Positions 14,201-24,756 are shown, numbered from the stretch's first letter. The stretch is DNA of 64,000 nt from Meandrina meandrites (GCA_963693305.1 OY855905.1:41350395-41414394); one strand, 5' to 3'. A program made the numbers and translations. Notes: generated from the letters alone by a model not told the origin.

Positions 14201-17200
14201 AGGCAAGTGGAATGGGTCCAAACCGAGCTGCCAGTCAGGTAAAACATACTAATAATAAGCGAATATTATGAAATATTAGAAAAAAAAAATATAAATTAAA
14301 TTTCAATATAAGAAATATTAAAAAAGGTTCTTCAAATAACCAAGAAATTAAAGCAAAAATTATCGTGTTGCTTGATAATCAACTTATAAAGCAAGCAATT
14401 TGATCATGAGTTTTATATTTTCTTTACAGGATGCATTCCAATAGAAACCACATTTGGCAATGGTACCGTGCTGAAGAACGACACCCAAGATGGCGGAATA
14501 ATCTACAGATTCCACTGTAACCCAGGCTTCCTGTTGAATGGCTCGTCTGTTATATCCTGTTTACACGGAGATTGGAATGGGTCTAAACCGAACTGCCAGT
14601 CAGGTAAAACATACTACTAATAAGCGAATATTATGAAGAAATAGGTTCTTCAAATAACCAAGAAAGTAAAGCAAAAATTATTGTGTTGCTTAACAATCAA
14701 CTTATAAAGCAACAATTTGATAGGGAGTTTAATATTGTCTTTACAGGATGCATTCCAATAGAAACCACACTTAGCAATGGTACTGTGCTGAGAAACGACA
14801 CCCAAGATGGCGGAATAATCTACAGATTCCACTGTAACCCAGGTTTTCTTTTGAACGGCTCGTCGGTAATATCCTGTTTATACAGAGAGTGGAATGGGTC
14901 TAAACCAAGCTGCCAGCCGGGTAAAACATTCCAATATTAACAAAGTGTTGTGAATAAATAGGTTCTTATAAATAATAAAAAATGTCAAATACTAATCATT
15001 TACTGTGTTTTGTGTAATAATTAAGGACGTTCGCGCTAATTGTTTATGTGCATCCTTACTGCGCACATAATTCCTGTCGCAACGCTCCGCCACGTCATGC
15101 ATCGAGCGCGCGCGCTGAGGAAACTTTCCAACCACATATAGGGTGAGTAGCCGTTGCGTTAACTTCGCTTGCAGTTTGCTAGCTTAAATGGTCGGTGACC
15201 CCTACTTTTTTCTTAACAGATCACTTTTGTTAACGATTATCTACGTTTTGTGAGAAAATGAAAAAAATCTATCGATTAAAAGGTTGATTTTTTTGCCCCA
15301 CGCACGTTCGAATTCCGCTTTTTGATCTTTTCGCAGTTGTCGTACGACGGGTTCAAATGCCTCTTCCAGGGCTAAGTTTTGCATAAAAGATTGCAACACT
15401 TAAAATTATTTACGCAACAGACGCACTTCTTCAAAATATCACCAAGATCGTTTGCCTCCGTTTTCTCATCATCAATAATTTAAACTACAAATCTTGAAAG
15501 CCGTGCGAAATTACGTGTGCCAATTTTTCAAAATCTGGGTAGTTTTCTACAGACTTTATCTCTGAAACGAAGTCGGTGACCCCCACTTCTTTTTGTATTT
15601 CTGACACAAGTAACTCATTATCCGTCCTCAGTAAAAATTTTAGAAAAATCTATCGACTAGAAAATTTTCGCGCGAACGTCCTTAAAGTAAGCTTCAATTG
15701 AAGAATCAATTTTTATATTTTTTATGCAGGATGTCTACCAATAGTAAAAGCACTTGGCAATGGTACTGTGCTTAGAAACGACACACAAGATGGCGGAATA
15801 ATCTACAGATTCCACTGTAACCCAGGCTTCCTGTTGAACGGCTCGTCTGTTATATCCTGTTTACACGGAGATTGGAATGGGTCTAAACCGAACTGCCAGT
15901 CAGGTAAAACATACTACTAATAAGCGAATATTATGAAGAAATAGGTTCTTCAAATAACCAAGAAAGTAAAGCAAAAATTATTGTGTTGCTTAACAATCAA
16001 CTTATAAAGCAACAATTAAAATTTGGCATGTAAATTGAATCGCGATAGTTATATTTTTCAAACGGTTGAAAATTGGACAAAACTTATTTGCTTCAAGATG
16101 AAAGATAGCTAGAAATAATGACCAAAGGATAGATAAGAAGTTGTGTAAAAATGAGATCAAGGGAAGTTTTCAGCTTTCTGTACTAGCGTGTTGAAACTGC
16201 TCTATTTTGCAGAAATTCCATCCGCCATTATTTGGTGTTCGGGCAGGATCAGGCGGTATTTCCAACTTTCGCAGATTTCGCAAAAAATTAAACTCGCTGG
16301 AACTTTTAAACAATATTTTTGAAAATAGTTCACCAAAAGGGTCTTTTGGACGAAATAAAAGAAAATTCGAATTTTCGGTCCTGTCTCGGGATTCTCAAAA
16401 AATACAGTCATACGCTCTTAAGTAATATTTAAAGCCAAGGAATCTAATTTACCGATAAGTGATTCATAATACGAAAATGGCTTTGAGTTGGGTTAACGAA
16501 TTTCTAGACATAAATGTTCAAGATTAACTACACTTAAATCAGAACGAACCACAAAATTAATCGAAGTTTTTAAATAGAAGCACACACCTCCACCATTTCT
16601 ATCTTTATCATGACGAATTAATTCATAGCCTTGATTATGGAGCTCACAACTTTTGATAGATTCATCAAGTTTGGTTTCGTTGAGTGATAGAATACCAATA
16701 GAGTAATCATCAAGAAGAATTCTAAGTTCGTCAATATGCTTTGTAAGACTTTTGATATTTAAACCGGCAATTTTAAAACCGCGTCCAGGCGGTAGAGAAT
16801 CAGAGATATTTGAAAAAGTGGCCGTTGGGGAAGAGGTATGATTATTTTCATTAATTAAAACAGGATCCAACAAATTTGTTGAGATATTAGACTCGACATT
16901 CTTGGAACTCGGGGATCAATTATTCCTTAAAAAATATAGAGCAACCTATCTGACATTTTCTGTCCAGGATGTATTCCAATAGAAAACACAGTTAGCAATG
17001 GTACCGTGCTGAGGAATGACACACAAGATGGCGGAATAATCTACAGATTCCACTGTAACCCAGGCCTCCTGTTAAACGGCTCGTCTGTCATATCTTGTTT
17101 ATACGGAGAGTGGAATGGGTCTAAACCAAGCTGCAACTCAGGTAATGAATACCTTACAAAACAATAATAATAACGGCACAGGAGTCAGGTTTAGATAAGT

Positions 17201-19128
17201 GTCGATTGTCACCCTCTTAACATAAAGTGACAGTTACAAGGGCAGTGATAATGAAAGTAACAGTAACAATAGATTTTTTTCTGCACAGGATGCATTCCAA
17301 TAGAAAACACAGTTAGTAATGGTACTGTGCTGAGAAATGACACACAAGATGGCGGAATAATCTACAGATTCCACTGTAACCCAGGCTTCCTGTTGAACGG
17401 CTCGTCTGTTATATCCTGTTTACGCGGAGAGTGGAATGGGTCTAAACCGAGTTGCCAGGCAGGTAATGCATACTAATAAAAAGCAAATGCTATGGGAAAC
17501 ACGTTCTTTTGAGATGAAATAATAAGATATTATTAAATCCGTTTGTGAATAATCGACAAAGTGAAACAGAATCGATCAAACAGTTTGACATTTTCTGTCC
17601 AGGATGCATTGCAATAGAAAACAGACTTAGCAATGGTACCGTGCTGAGAAACGACATAAAAGATGGTGGAATAATCTACAGATTCCACTGTAATCCAGGC
17701 TTCCTGTTGAACGGCTCGTCTGTTATATCCTGTTTTTATGGGGAGTGGAATGGGTCTAAACCGAGCTGCCAGGCAGGTAAAACAAACTAATATCAAGTGA
17801 TTACTATGGAGAAATAGGTTCTTCAAATAACAAAGGAAGTAAAATAATAATTGATAAATGTGTTACTTAATAATCAAGAGAAACTTATAAAGGTAGCAAT
17901 TTAACATTTTCTGTACAGGATGTCTTCCAGTAGAATCCACACTTAGCAACGGTACCGTGCTGAGAAAGGATGCACAAGGTGGCGGAATAATCTACAAATT
18001 CAATTGTAACCCAGGCTTCCTATTGAACGGCCCGTCTGTCATATCTTGTTTTCACGGAGAGTGGAATGGGTCTAAACCGAGCTGCCAGTCAGGTAATGGA
18101 TACTAATAACTAATTTACAGTAATCAATTTTTATATGCTCTGTACACGGAGAATGGATCTAAACCAAACTGCCTGTCTGGTAAATTTACTGTATTCGGTT
18201 CTATGAAGATACCCGTCAAGGACTGGGTAGGAATTATGGTAATTATGGTAATTATGATAATTAGTTGAATAAACTACAGTACCCAGTGTAGGGTTTGTGT
18301 ATGTGAGTCTCCATTTTATGATTGTATCTTTATCAAACTTCAACTTAATGTTTCTTAGCATTAAATTCTATTTTTGACACCAGTCCTTCCCACCAGTTTG
18401 GCACGGTAGACCTTAGAGAAGCACATTCGTTAGCTTAGGGACCGGGTTTTACCCGCTGGCAGTGAACAGTACTAAACTGCTGTACTGATTTCAGTCTGAA
18501 CGAAAACGTTGGTTGAAGCTATAGCCTTTACACAATATTAAAGCAGTAACCTATAAAGGCAACATGTGTTGAGAACTGTTTTGTAGCGAAATAACTAATG
18601 ACAAATAGGCATAGTTCCCAGAAATATGATAAATGAGCCTCTTGCCATAAGCTCCTCTTGTGTGGCAATGACAAACCTATATATAGAGGTTCTTCAACAG
18701 GTGACCTTGACCTTTACTTGCTGAAGCAATTGGTTTCTGAAGGTTGTTGTATTCGACTAGCTTGCATTGTCCATAGATGTAGACAAAGGGTAATCAGACA
18801 GTTAAAAAAAATTAAGAAGAAGGCGTGTTGGAGAATGGAGATCATTGCAAATCCCTGTTTTGGTTGATGTATACATATACCATATTTGAACTCGATTACT
18901 CTCTTGTAGAATCATAAAGTGATGTCGTGTAACTATGTGAACATGCAGTTGCAGGTTGCATTCCGGTGGAAGACACATTTGTTGGAGGTACCATGCTGAG
19001 ATACGATACAAATTATGAAGGGATTGTCTACCGATTTCAATGCAACCCAGGCTTCCTGATGAACGGCTCGTCAGTCATATCTTGTTTATACGGAGAGTGG
19101 AATGGGTCTAAGCCGAGCTGCCAGAAAG
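1337..19128 (+). CDS. Gene A: SUSD2/MUC4-like AMOP-VWD-multisushi protein, 5'-partial
   Basis: 3' part of a large extracellular adhesion or mucin-like protein gene. Exons with GT/AG borders: 1337 (or 1343)-1493, 2057-2292, 2622-2833, 4213-4426, 8543-8668, 9084-9353, then 13 sushi exons between 11224 and 19128. Exons 1-6 match gene B exons 8-13 in order; five have equal length and the fourth is one codon shorter. Upstream NIDO and IPT exons would be left of the window. No sushi-4 or transmembrane exon like those of gene B is visible downstream. If the weak donor at 19128 is not used, translation runs on to a stop at 19164-19166, giving a short secreted-type end. The first acceptor is altered (see findings). 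It may be a living secreted or shed paralogue or a decaying copy; exon frames are all open. Confidence 0.8.
2357..2575 (+). repeat. (GGTC)n/(AGTC)n tetranucleotide array in intron
   Basis: Near-perfect GGTC units at about 2365-2450 grade into GGTCAGTC and TTAGTCAG variants. It lies between the second AMOP exon and the first VWD exon. The Arg-Ser-Val-Gly repeats encoded in all frames are a by-product of the microsatellite. Confidence 0.95.
2622..8668 (+). CDS. Gene A VWD domain exons (3)
   Basis: Exons 2622-2833, 4213-4426 and 8543-8668. The first opens with TGFGDPHMITLDGVEYTFNG, the diagnostic start of a von Willebrand factor type D domain, and continues with GYGEY. The second carries VNGNLIEFD and a beta-rich stretch ending LVPPLFKG. 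The third begins G-N-T-S-G-L-L-G-F-W-D, the conserved GLCG-like turn that closes VWD. Splice phases are 1-0, 0-1 and 1-1. Exon 2 is one codon shorter than its gene B partner; the other two have equal length. Confidence 0.88.
2834..4212. other. Intron, no gene
   Basis: AT-rich intron between VWD exons 1 and 2. Short open frames at 3687-4006 show no family features. Nothing else recognised. Confidence 0.6.
5062..6940 (-). pseudogene. Degenerate RTE-like non-LTR retrotransposon
   Basis: Reading the minus strand from 6939 to 5062, pieces in changing frames follow LINE order. First comes an endonuclease C-terminal stretch (about 6939-6652, with HKRNLINLHGDS). Next is an inter-domain segment (6572-6348). 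Then comes the start of the reverse transcriptase, with SLKSLKNGKAPGCGNIPPEA and W-x-E-D-x-x-K-D-W-K (6105-5905). After that is the catalytic box, here LDFVDDM (about 5450-5430), and a C-terminal K-L-W-R-R-T-x-Q-Q-E-Y-E-D (about 5160). Several frameshifts and stops make it dead. It sits antisense in the long intron before VWD exon 3. The RTE assignment is from remembered motif resemblance. Confidence 0.72.
7706..7940 (+). repeat. 114-bp tandem duplication
   Basis: The segment from TGCTCTTGTCTGTCC to GCAATCGTCCGTGT is present twice in tandem, starting near 7706 and 7820. Part of it (AGACATTCGGCGCATTCAAT onward) also occurs at about 7138. Intron DNA; function unknown. Confidence 0.85.
8129..8263 (+). 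pseudogene. CR1/L2-type LINE ORF2 C-terminus
   Basis: A short frame reads TATYGQRSFSFYAPKHWN followed by S-V-P-L-S-V and F-L-K-R-x-L, then a stop. The pattern A-T-Y-G-x-R-S-F-x-x-x-A-P-x-x-W-N is the classic extreme C-terminus of CR1/L2-group reverse transcriptase ORFs. It is a 5'-truncated insertion in the intron before VWD exon 3. Confidence 0.75.
9084..9353 (+). CDS. Gene A post-VWD linker exon
   Basis: A 270-nt phase 1-1 exon with clear CAG acceptor and CCAG/GT donor. It encodes a conserved non-repeat segment with TYDEGKSHSSYFDIGYV, DNATLGQQARDVCGDNKQC and LFDIYITGKV. The gene B partner has identical length. In SUSD2-like proteins the segment between VWD and sushi carries a similar ...C-x4-C-L-F-D motif. 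It is probably the VWD-associated C8-like stretch; exact function unknown. Confidence 0.85.
9556..9647. repeat. Perfect 35-bp inverted repeat (hairpin)
   Basis: Arms at 9556-9590 (CAAATTTGCGGGAAAATCGC...) and 9613-9647 are exact reverse complements around a 22-bp loop. Probably the ends or core of a short fold-back element in the intron after the linker exon. Confidence 0.85.
9660..11223. other. Intron, no gene; CCGTTTA-rich patch
   Basis: No exon recognised. At about 9835-9960 the heptamer CCGTTTA or its variants recur some eight times with both orientations mixed. The open frame at 10420-10650 has no recognisable features. Confidence 0.55.
11224..19128 (+). CDS. Gene A array of 13 sushi/CCP exons
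   Basis: Exons: 11224-11397, 12491-12664, 13435-13608, 13755-13928, 14065-14238, 14430-14603, 14747-14920, 15730-15903, 16968-17141, 17289-17462, 17603-17776, 17919-18092, 18955-19128. Each is 174 nt, starts in phase 1 after a pyrimidine-rich AG and ends in phase 1, so any number can be added without breaking the frame. Each encodes one complement control protein module: G-C-I-P, a GTVLRNDTQDGGIIYRFHC core, NPGFLLNGSSVISC and EWNGSKPSC. This gives the four cysteines (C1-C3, C2-C4) and the Trp before the last Cys. Asn-x-Thr/Ser sites (RNDT, LNGSS, WNGS) predict glycosylation. Exon 12491 has VLSC instead of VISC. The last exon (18955) is the most divergent. Confidence 0.92.
13180..13262 (-). 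mobile_element. tRNA-derived SINE fragment
   Basis: Read on the minus strand the segment contains an A-box-like TGGGTGAGCGTCCGCCTGG and, about 20 bp on, a B-box-like GGTCATGGGTTCTAC. This is the internal Pol III promoter of a tRNA gene, without a convincing closed cloverleaf. It is a degenerate SINE head in a sushi-array intron, not a functional tRNA. Confidence 0.55.
14486..16018 (+). repeat. Exon-plus-intron duplication (offset 1,300 bp)
   Basis: 14486-14718 and 15786-16018 are almost identical, covering the 3' two-thirds of a sushi exon, its donor and about 115 bp of intron. The only difference I see is AATGG versus AACGG in the LNGSS codons. The sushi expansion therefore copied exon and intron together and is recent in places. 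Confidence 0.9.
15025..15681. mobile_element. Non-autonomous piggyBac-like element (TTAA target site)
   Basis: The element begins GGACGTTCGCGC and ends with the exact complement GCGCGAACGTCC. It is flanked by TTAA on both sides (15021-15024 and 15682-15685). TTAA duplication with short perfect inverted repeats is the piggyBac signature. About 657 bp, no transposase frame. It lies in the intron between sushi exons 7 and 8. Confidence 0.8.
16019..16492. other. Intron, no gene
   Basis: Intron between sushi exons 8 and 9. The overlapping sense and antisense open frames at 16202-16425 lack recognisable features. Confidence 0.5.
16493..16873 (-). pseudogene. LINE apurinic-like endonuclease domain fragment
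   Basis: About 125 residues read FKIAGLNIKSLTKHIDELR, then ILSLNETKLDESI, and a RHDKDRNGGGVCFYLK segment. The N-x-x-S-L/x-x-H-x-D-E-L, NETKLD and GGG-V-x-x-Y motifs are those of the APE-type endonuclease of CR1/L2/Jockey-group non-LTR retrotransposons. Only the N-terminal part of the domain is present, antisense in the intron between sushi exons 8 and 9. Confidence 0.8.
18130..18181 (+). pseudogene. 3' remnant of a sushi exon
   Basis: CTCTGTACACGGAGAATGG...AAACCAAACTGCC...GGTAAA corresponds to the last 45 nt of a sushi exon (C-L-Y-x-E-x-N-G-S-K-P-N-C). The rest of the module is deleted, so it is not a usable exon. Confidence 0.7.
18182..18954. other. Intron, no gene
   Basis: Spacer before the last sushi exon. 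A short TAATTATGG triplication occurs at about 18235-18260. No exon recognised. Confidence 0.55.
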
Positions 19129-19190
19129 GTCGGTTAATTAATTATTCAGCAGGATGCGATGTTTAATTAGTCTGCACTTACAGTTACAAG

Positions 19191-19577
19191 TAGACTGTTC
19201 ACAGCCCTCTATTTTTTCGTGTTTTTTTTTTTTCGATCAATGAGCGCGCGGTGAGAACGACTAGAAAACTGGACGCCAGCGCAAAACGGAAGAAGAAAGG
19301 GGGTGGGGGGCGGGGAGCGAAAAAAGTAGAGACTGTTCACAGCCCTCTATTTTTTCGTGTTTTTTTTTTTCGATCAATGAGCGCGCGGTGAGAACGACTA
19401 GAAAACTGGACGCCAGCGCAAAACGGAAGAAGCAAGGGGGTGGGGGGCGGGGAGCGAAAAAAGTAGAGTCTATTTTTCTTTCGCTCGCTTCCCGCCCCCT
19501 CCCTCGGCGCGCTCGCGCTTCGCGCTCGCTTCGTTTGCTTTTTTGCGTTGAAAAATCGAGAGGCTGTGGACAGTCTA
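19191..19577. mobile_element. MITE with 9-bp target duplication and internal tandem repeat
   Basis: The ends TAGACTGTTCACAGCC and its near-complement GGCTGTGGACAGTCTA form imperfect inverted repeats of about 26 bp. AGTTACAAG flanks both sides (19182-19190 and 19578-19586), a 9-bp target duplication as made by Mutator-like elements. Internally, a unit of about 135 bp starting GACTGTTCACAGCCCTC is duplicated in tandem, including a copy of the left end. No coding capacity. It lies about 60 bp after the last sushi exon of gene A. Confidence 0.82.
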
Positions 19578-19724
19578 AGTTACAAGTAAAATCAAAATGG
19601 TGGCAAATCGAGCTTCAAGCCAAATTTCACAGTTTGTGACTTCTCTAATTATCACTTTTTTTTTGCAATTTCCATGCTCTTTTGACCAACCCGGAACTGA
19701 AGGAGTATGGACGTTTTCGCGTCT

Positions 19725-20230
19725 TTTATTCTACATGGACTTAAGGAACATGGAAATATCTATGTCCTTTTATCCGACACATTTTAACATGGAAATATCT
19801 ACGTTCTTTTTTCCAACACGGATATAAAGACACGTCAGATCATGCAAGTACTTTATTCAAGTGGACCTAAAGGAAAATGGAAGTATCCATATCCTTTAAT
19901 CCAATACGGTTTTTATTAACAAGAACATTCCCATGTTCTTTTATCCAACACGGATTTAAAAGTACATGGGGATTTCTATGCGAGGATTCTTTATTCAACA
20001 CGGATCTGAAGGAGAATGGAAATTCCTAAGCGTTTTATCCAACACGGATTTGTAACAGAAATTTCTATTTTCTTTTATCTTAAACAGATGTAAAGGCAAA
20101 AACAACAACAACAACGACAAACAAACTGTAACATGAATTCAAGCGAACATGGAAATTCTTATGTACTTTTATCTAGCACGGATTCAAAAGCGAACACCTA
20201 TCTACAGATTCCAACACTGAACTATCGGCA
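19725..20230 (+). repeat. Degenerate minisatellite (ACATGGAAATATCTATG unit)
   Basis: About seven diverged units of 50-70 bp share ACATGGAAATATCTATGT, CTTTTATCCAACACGGAT and a TAAAGG tail. Non-coding; just downstream of gene A. Confidence 0.7.
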
Positions 20231-21170
20231 TCTTATAAACGACTTATTCAGCAACGTAAACAAAACCGACGAACAGACTGCAGAGGCAACGACTTAACTT
20301 GACTAACAATAGGCGGGTCGAAATCGACCAATTATTGTTGACAAATTTTACACGAGTATTGGAATTGAAATTTTAGGCAGAACAGGTTAAAAGGAAGATA
20401 ATGGAGTAGGTGATTTTTGCACAATGTTCAATGCGGGGCTGGCCGGAAACTAAGTGAATTTTTAAGATTCATCTAAAGTAGCTTGTGGGAAATGCTCTCC
20501 CCCTTGGAAATTGTTATTCGAACATTTCTTTGCAACGTTTAAGCACAATTTGGTGACGTCAATCACAAGCAGGACTCGGGCCTAATCGTTTAAAGGCATT
20601 GTACTAGCTTGTACTAAAGCCAAACATTTTGTCTAGACATGATGTACGTTTTTTATGTCGAGGCATGTTCATTTGATAACCCGTTGGGACGTTCGTACCA
20701 GGTACAAAAGGTAAACCAATAAGATTTTAGGGCGGCGTTTGCCGTGTCAAAATCCAGGAACTGGCGAAAATTCGTCCTTCTATTCTTCGCCATGCAAGTC
20801 AAGCTCGATAGCTAAAGAAAAATTTCCCGCCACCTTTCATAGCGCCAACCAACGGGTTCTGCGTAATTTTTGTCCAGCGTTGTCTTCTTTTTTTTTCGCC
20901 CCCCCGCGTTTACATTACCGGTTAATATAAGATTTCTCGCTCTTTTTTATAATTAAAGGGTAATTGATTAAATTAACACTACGACATCTGTGGCCACATT
21001 TTTCCAAATCATTTGTCTTATGGAGTTCAAGCGCTCTCTACACTTTGGTGCTTTCTATTTAAGTAGAGCTCATTTCAAGGGTCGTTCTCTTACGGGAACT
21101 TGCATCGATATAATATATATTGTGATAATATATTAATGCTTTTAATTAGAATTTCAGTATTTGTTTTCCT
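20231..21170. other. No gene recognised
   Basis: Intergenic sequence with no convincing exon, transposon end or repeat. Confidence 0.5.
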
Positions 21171-21292
21171 GAGAAACAATTTCCAGGTTGTTCTCATTAC
21201 AAACGGAAGAAATTCTGACGTAATCTTTAATATCAACTACTGGCACGGATAGCGGACGAGATGGCGCAGTACTCGGAGGTAGCTCTGCACAG
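21171..21292 (+). pseudogene. NIDO exon relic of a third family copy
   Basis: The segment AGAAACAATTTCCAG... aligns with gene B exon 3. It encodes NNFQVVLITNGRNSDVIFN and, in another frame, a Gly-rich end TGTDSGRDGAVLGGSSAQ followed by the same CACAG/GTAT donor. A small deletion near 21235 shifts the frame, and the acceptor reads CTG where gene B has CAG. It is clearly homologous to the NIDO third exon but cannot be translated through. No neighbouring NIDO exons 1, 2 or 4 of the same copy were found. Confidence 0.75.
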
Positions 21293-24200
21293 GTATGCTG
21301 ACTTCTGTTGTATATGGAAAAATTCATGACGTTTAAAAGACAAACTTTAGCTTATCGGTAGCAATTTTTACACTGAAGTCAAAGTAAAGGACTCAGATTG
21401 CTTCACAAGTGTTTTAAAATACTTTTCCACGGAGAATGCCTACTTTGAGAGTACAAGTACCCCTTTTCATTTTTTATGTGAAGGTAGGTTACCAGGGGGG
21501 ATGAACAGAAACGGCCATATTTTCATGGTAACCGCACTTCAACATGCCAATCTACAGTAGGTCCACGTTATAAACAGCTTTCAAGAAGTCAGACGTGTCT
21601 GGTTCTCGGGTACATTTTAAATGAAAATGAAGAACGTACAACCATAAAATGGTCGAACTGCCATGTTGCCTGCACATCGGCCTTTTTGACAAGCAGGAAA
21701 AACAGGAACGACCATAGTCGCAAATTCTTCGAAGGTATTCTATTCCCAGGAGCTAAATTAGCAATAGGACGTACACGGATGCTGAACTTTCTAAATGTTA
21801 TAGTGTTTGTTTTGGCCATGGCAAAATTATATTTTGCCCTTGGGTATTGGAGACTTCTGAGGTACACTGCCAAAAAAAAAAAAAATGCAAAATTGGCTAT
21901 TTTTGAAAGGGCTCCACTGGTTTCTATCATCATTTTGTCGCATACACGATTAATAAGGCTTAGGGCCGGGAATAACAAAGCCTAACTTGTAAGGGTGTCT
22001 CCTTTCATTCACTTGGCGCTGTTTACTTGACTAAATTAAGGGTAGTTATAACAGTTTACCATATCAAGCATATCATGCATTTGCTGTGAGTACATTTACC
22101 ACCATATACTTGAAAAGCAACACTTCGTACAAGTCAGAACGCAGTTGTAAAATGATAAGTGATTTCTGCCGTCGAGCATCTAAATACATCTGGCTCAATG
22201 CAATACATCCAGAAAGTTGAATGAATACATGGAGATCACTGAACTAAGTGAAAGCCGCTTGTGCCTGTGATGACTAGGAATAACGTATCCAGCTCACTAG
22301 AGCCGTACATCACATTAGAACCTGAAGACTGTACACCAAAAATGTTAGAAGCAGGTACCACTGACCGAAGTGTGACATTGGCGCTTTACTTGTTTTGTTT
22401 GTTTTGTGACTTCAGAGAAAACACTGAACATCATCGCCTTGGCCCTTCTCGTCTTATTTTTGGTATAATATGTTATCGATAAAGTTATAAATTGTAAGGC
22501 CGAGTACTGGTTATACAGTAATCAGGGTAAACTTTGCTTGGAATTCCGAATAAACGGCTAGGACGAGCTTTCTATTCTTTTATTTTTGAACGCCTTCAAA
22601 CCTCTCTAACTTGCTTTAATATACTAACTTTATTTTACTTTAATAAGCTACATACTACCCTTATATATATATATATACTTGCTTTCTTTTTCTCAGTTTG
22701 AGTTTCCTATTGGGTCCTTTGAAATGGTCATGCGCATGGTGACGGCTGGGTAACGTACACGGTACAAATTTGGGCTCACTCTATTCACTTTAAAGGCTTT
22801 ACATTGATATTGGCTTAAACTCAATTTTTGGCTTTCTGAATTGCGGCAAGGACGATCAATGGAATGGACCTTTACCGAAATTTTCTTAAGGTAAGTTGAA
22901 GGATGGTTGGTTTTAAAATGTCTCAATACATAAACCAATGTTTTAAAGCTGGCACTGTAAAATGCCGTGGAGGTAAACCAGGAGGTAGAGTTAACAAGCT
23001 GATATTGGCACATGTTATGCGTTTTAATAAAAGAAGACAGATAAACATAGTATAGGACAAACTGAAGCCCATGCAATCTTAAAGCGCTTCATGAATATAT
23101 ACATGAACATTGAATAGTTGCATGCCGTTGGCTCACCTCGCACGCTTAACCATCTTTTAAAGATCTCAAAATACTATGTTTTTCTATCCGGAATCCAACT
23201 CAGTCACATCATATCGCGTAGAAAAAAATCATACTCAATATTTTTGCCTCTGAACGCTCTTCTCTTATATAGATATTGTACAACTGCCACATTGTACATC
23301 TTAAGCCATGGTCGTCGCAGCAGTCACAGTAGTCATTTGTTTTCTTATAGGCACACGCAAAAGTCGCAACGGGGACAAAGAACATGCGACTTCACAAGTT
23401 GGAAAGACAAGCAAGCCTATATTTTAACAACCTGTGGTGTTGTAATCATCAGAATTTGGCCAATGGGAGAGCTCCTCTTTACAATAAAAAACTATGAATG
23501 TAGATCGACAGATTTCTTAGTCGTTTTCGCACAATATGATTTACAACATTGTGGTCGCATATAGAGTATTTTTTAGGAGGGCAGAAGTGGGTGGTTCTGA
23601 CATTTTCAGCTAATATTATCTTGTGGCACGGCTGAAATGATTCGGCAACAATGTTTTCCTAATAGATCTCTAAGCCTCGTATGTAAATTACAATTGCCCA
23701 CTTCATTTTATTAATTTCTATTACTTAGAAACCCTAAGATTAATACTGGGGAGGAATAAGTGCCAGTTTTGGCAGATCTTCGTTAAAGCACTCGAAGAAT
23801 TTTGCAATTATTTCATCCAATTAAAAACTACCGCGAGCGCTCAGTCCGAAAGCAATCGCGCGAACAAATAAGTCATGTTGCTCAGCAAATTCTGGGATGA
23901 ACACCGCGGGCTTAGCCCCATCTCGGAGGCGGGATTTTGTCATCAACGGTACTTTTTACCCCGAATTAGTCTTCTGTTAAAGTTCTGCATGAAACATAAG
24001 TATGCAATATCACCAACCCAGAAAGTCGAAAATTCATCGCAATAAATTAATTGTCGGCTTTACAAAGGCTTTATGTGACATTTTCAAATTGTGTAAATTT
24101 TCCTGTACTTTCTTCTATTGTGCTTTTTCCTCAACCTGTATTTCATGTTTATCTTGCTTGCACCAAACGTCAAAAACTGACTTCTGATTTACTCTTCGTT

Positions 24201-24368
24201 TAATGACAAGCATCTCGGGTGAGGGAAATGAATCAATTTCCTAGCTGTCAGTAGTTAGAGGGAACAGAGAGAGGGTCACAGGGATTGTTGGCCAAAATCG
24301 AACTTTTGGGCATTTACTCTTTTGGTCCCCTTTTCCCCTTCAGTTTAAACATTTTGTCCTGTTCTTAG
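21293..24368. other. No gene recognised; (TA)n at about 22664-22678
   Basis: Open frames at 21589-21985, 22693-23076 and 23118-23564 show no domain, no repeats and no splice support, and their sense and antisense partners overlap. I see nothing convincing here beyond AT-rich simple sequence. Confidence 0.5.
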
Positions 24369-24720
24369 CTCCAGAGCAACATATTATCGATCTAACTCAG
24401 AAGCTTATTACAAGTACAACGACAGGAGACTTACAGGTTTGTTTGGGACATTAGCTGTAGGAGTGTATTTAGACTTTTTTTTCTTTTGGGGGTTGGGGCG
24501 GGAGAGGGAGGGGTAGGGGAGGAGCTGAAATGTTTAAAAATTGAACCAAAATTACACAATTACATTTACTAACGTCTTTCAATTGTTTTCCCAGAGTTGG
24601 AGAATCCTACGCTTCAACTACTTCGACGAGCAGAACAATTTTATTTCTTTAATGCTTGCAACGAATAGTGAAAACTACATTATAACAGTCACGTTCCACT
24701 CCGTTCTCAGACTTTGCCAA
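24369..24720 (+). pseudogene. Two possible divergent NIDO-like exon pieces
   Basis: 24369-24436 is bounded by TTCTTAG and ACAG/GTTTG and encodes PEQHIIDLTQKLITSTTTG. After 158 bp, a TTTTCCCAG acceptor opens at 24595 with SWRILRFNYFDEQNNF and then LATNSENYII. The order W-x-x-x-x-F, N-x-F, LATN, Y-I-I resembles the C-terminal half of NIDO in gene B ([29 protein letters not shown]). The resemblance is weak and partly my reading; the frame closes at 24756. Treat as a relic. Confidence 0.35.
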
Positions 24721-24756
24721 ATGAAACGACGTCAGGACCTACTATACCGGAAGTGA

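Noticed and set aside
22693..23564. Two open frames of 127 and 148 codons in the intergenic region
   Set aside because: No domain, no repeats, no splice support; single-exon frames of this size are expected by chance here.
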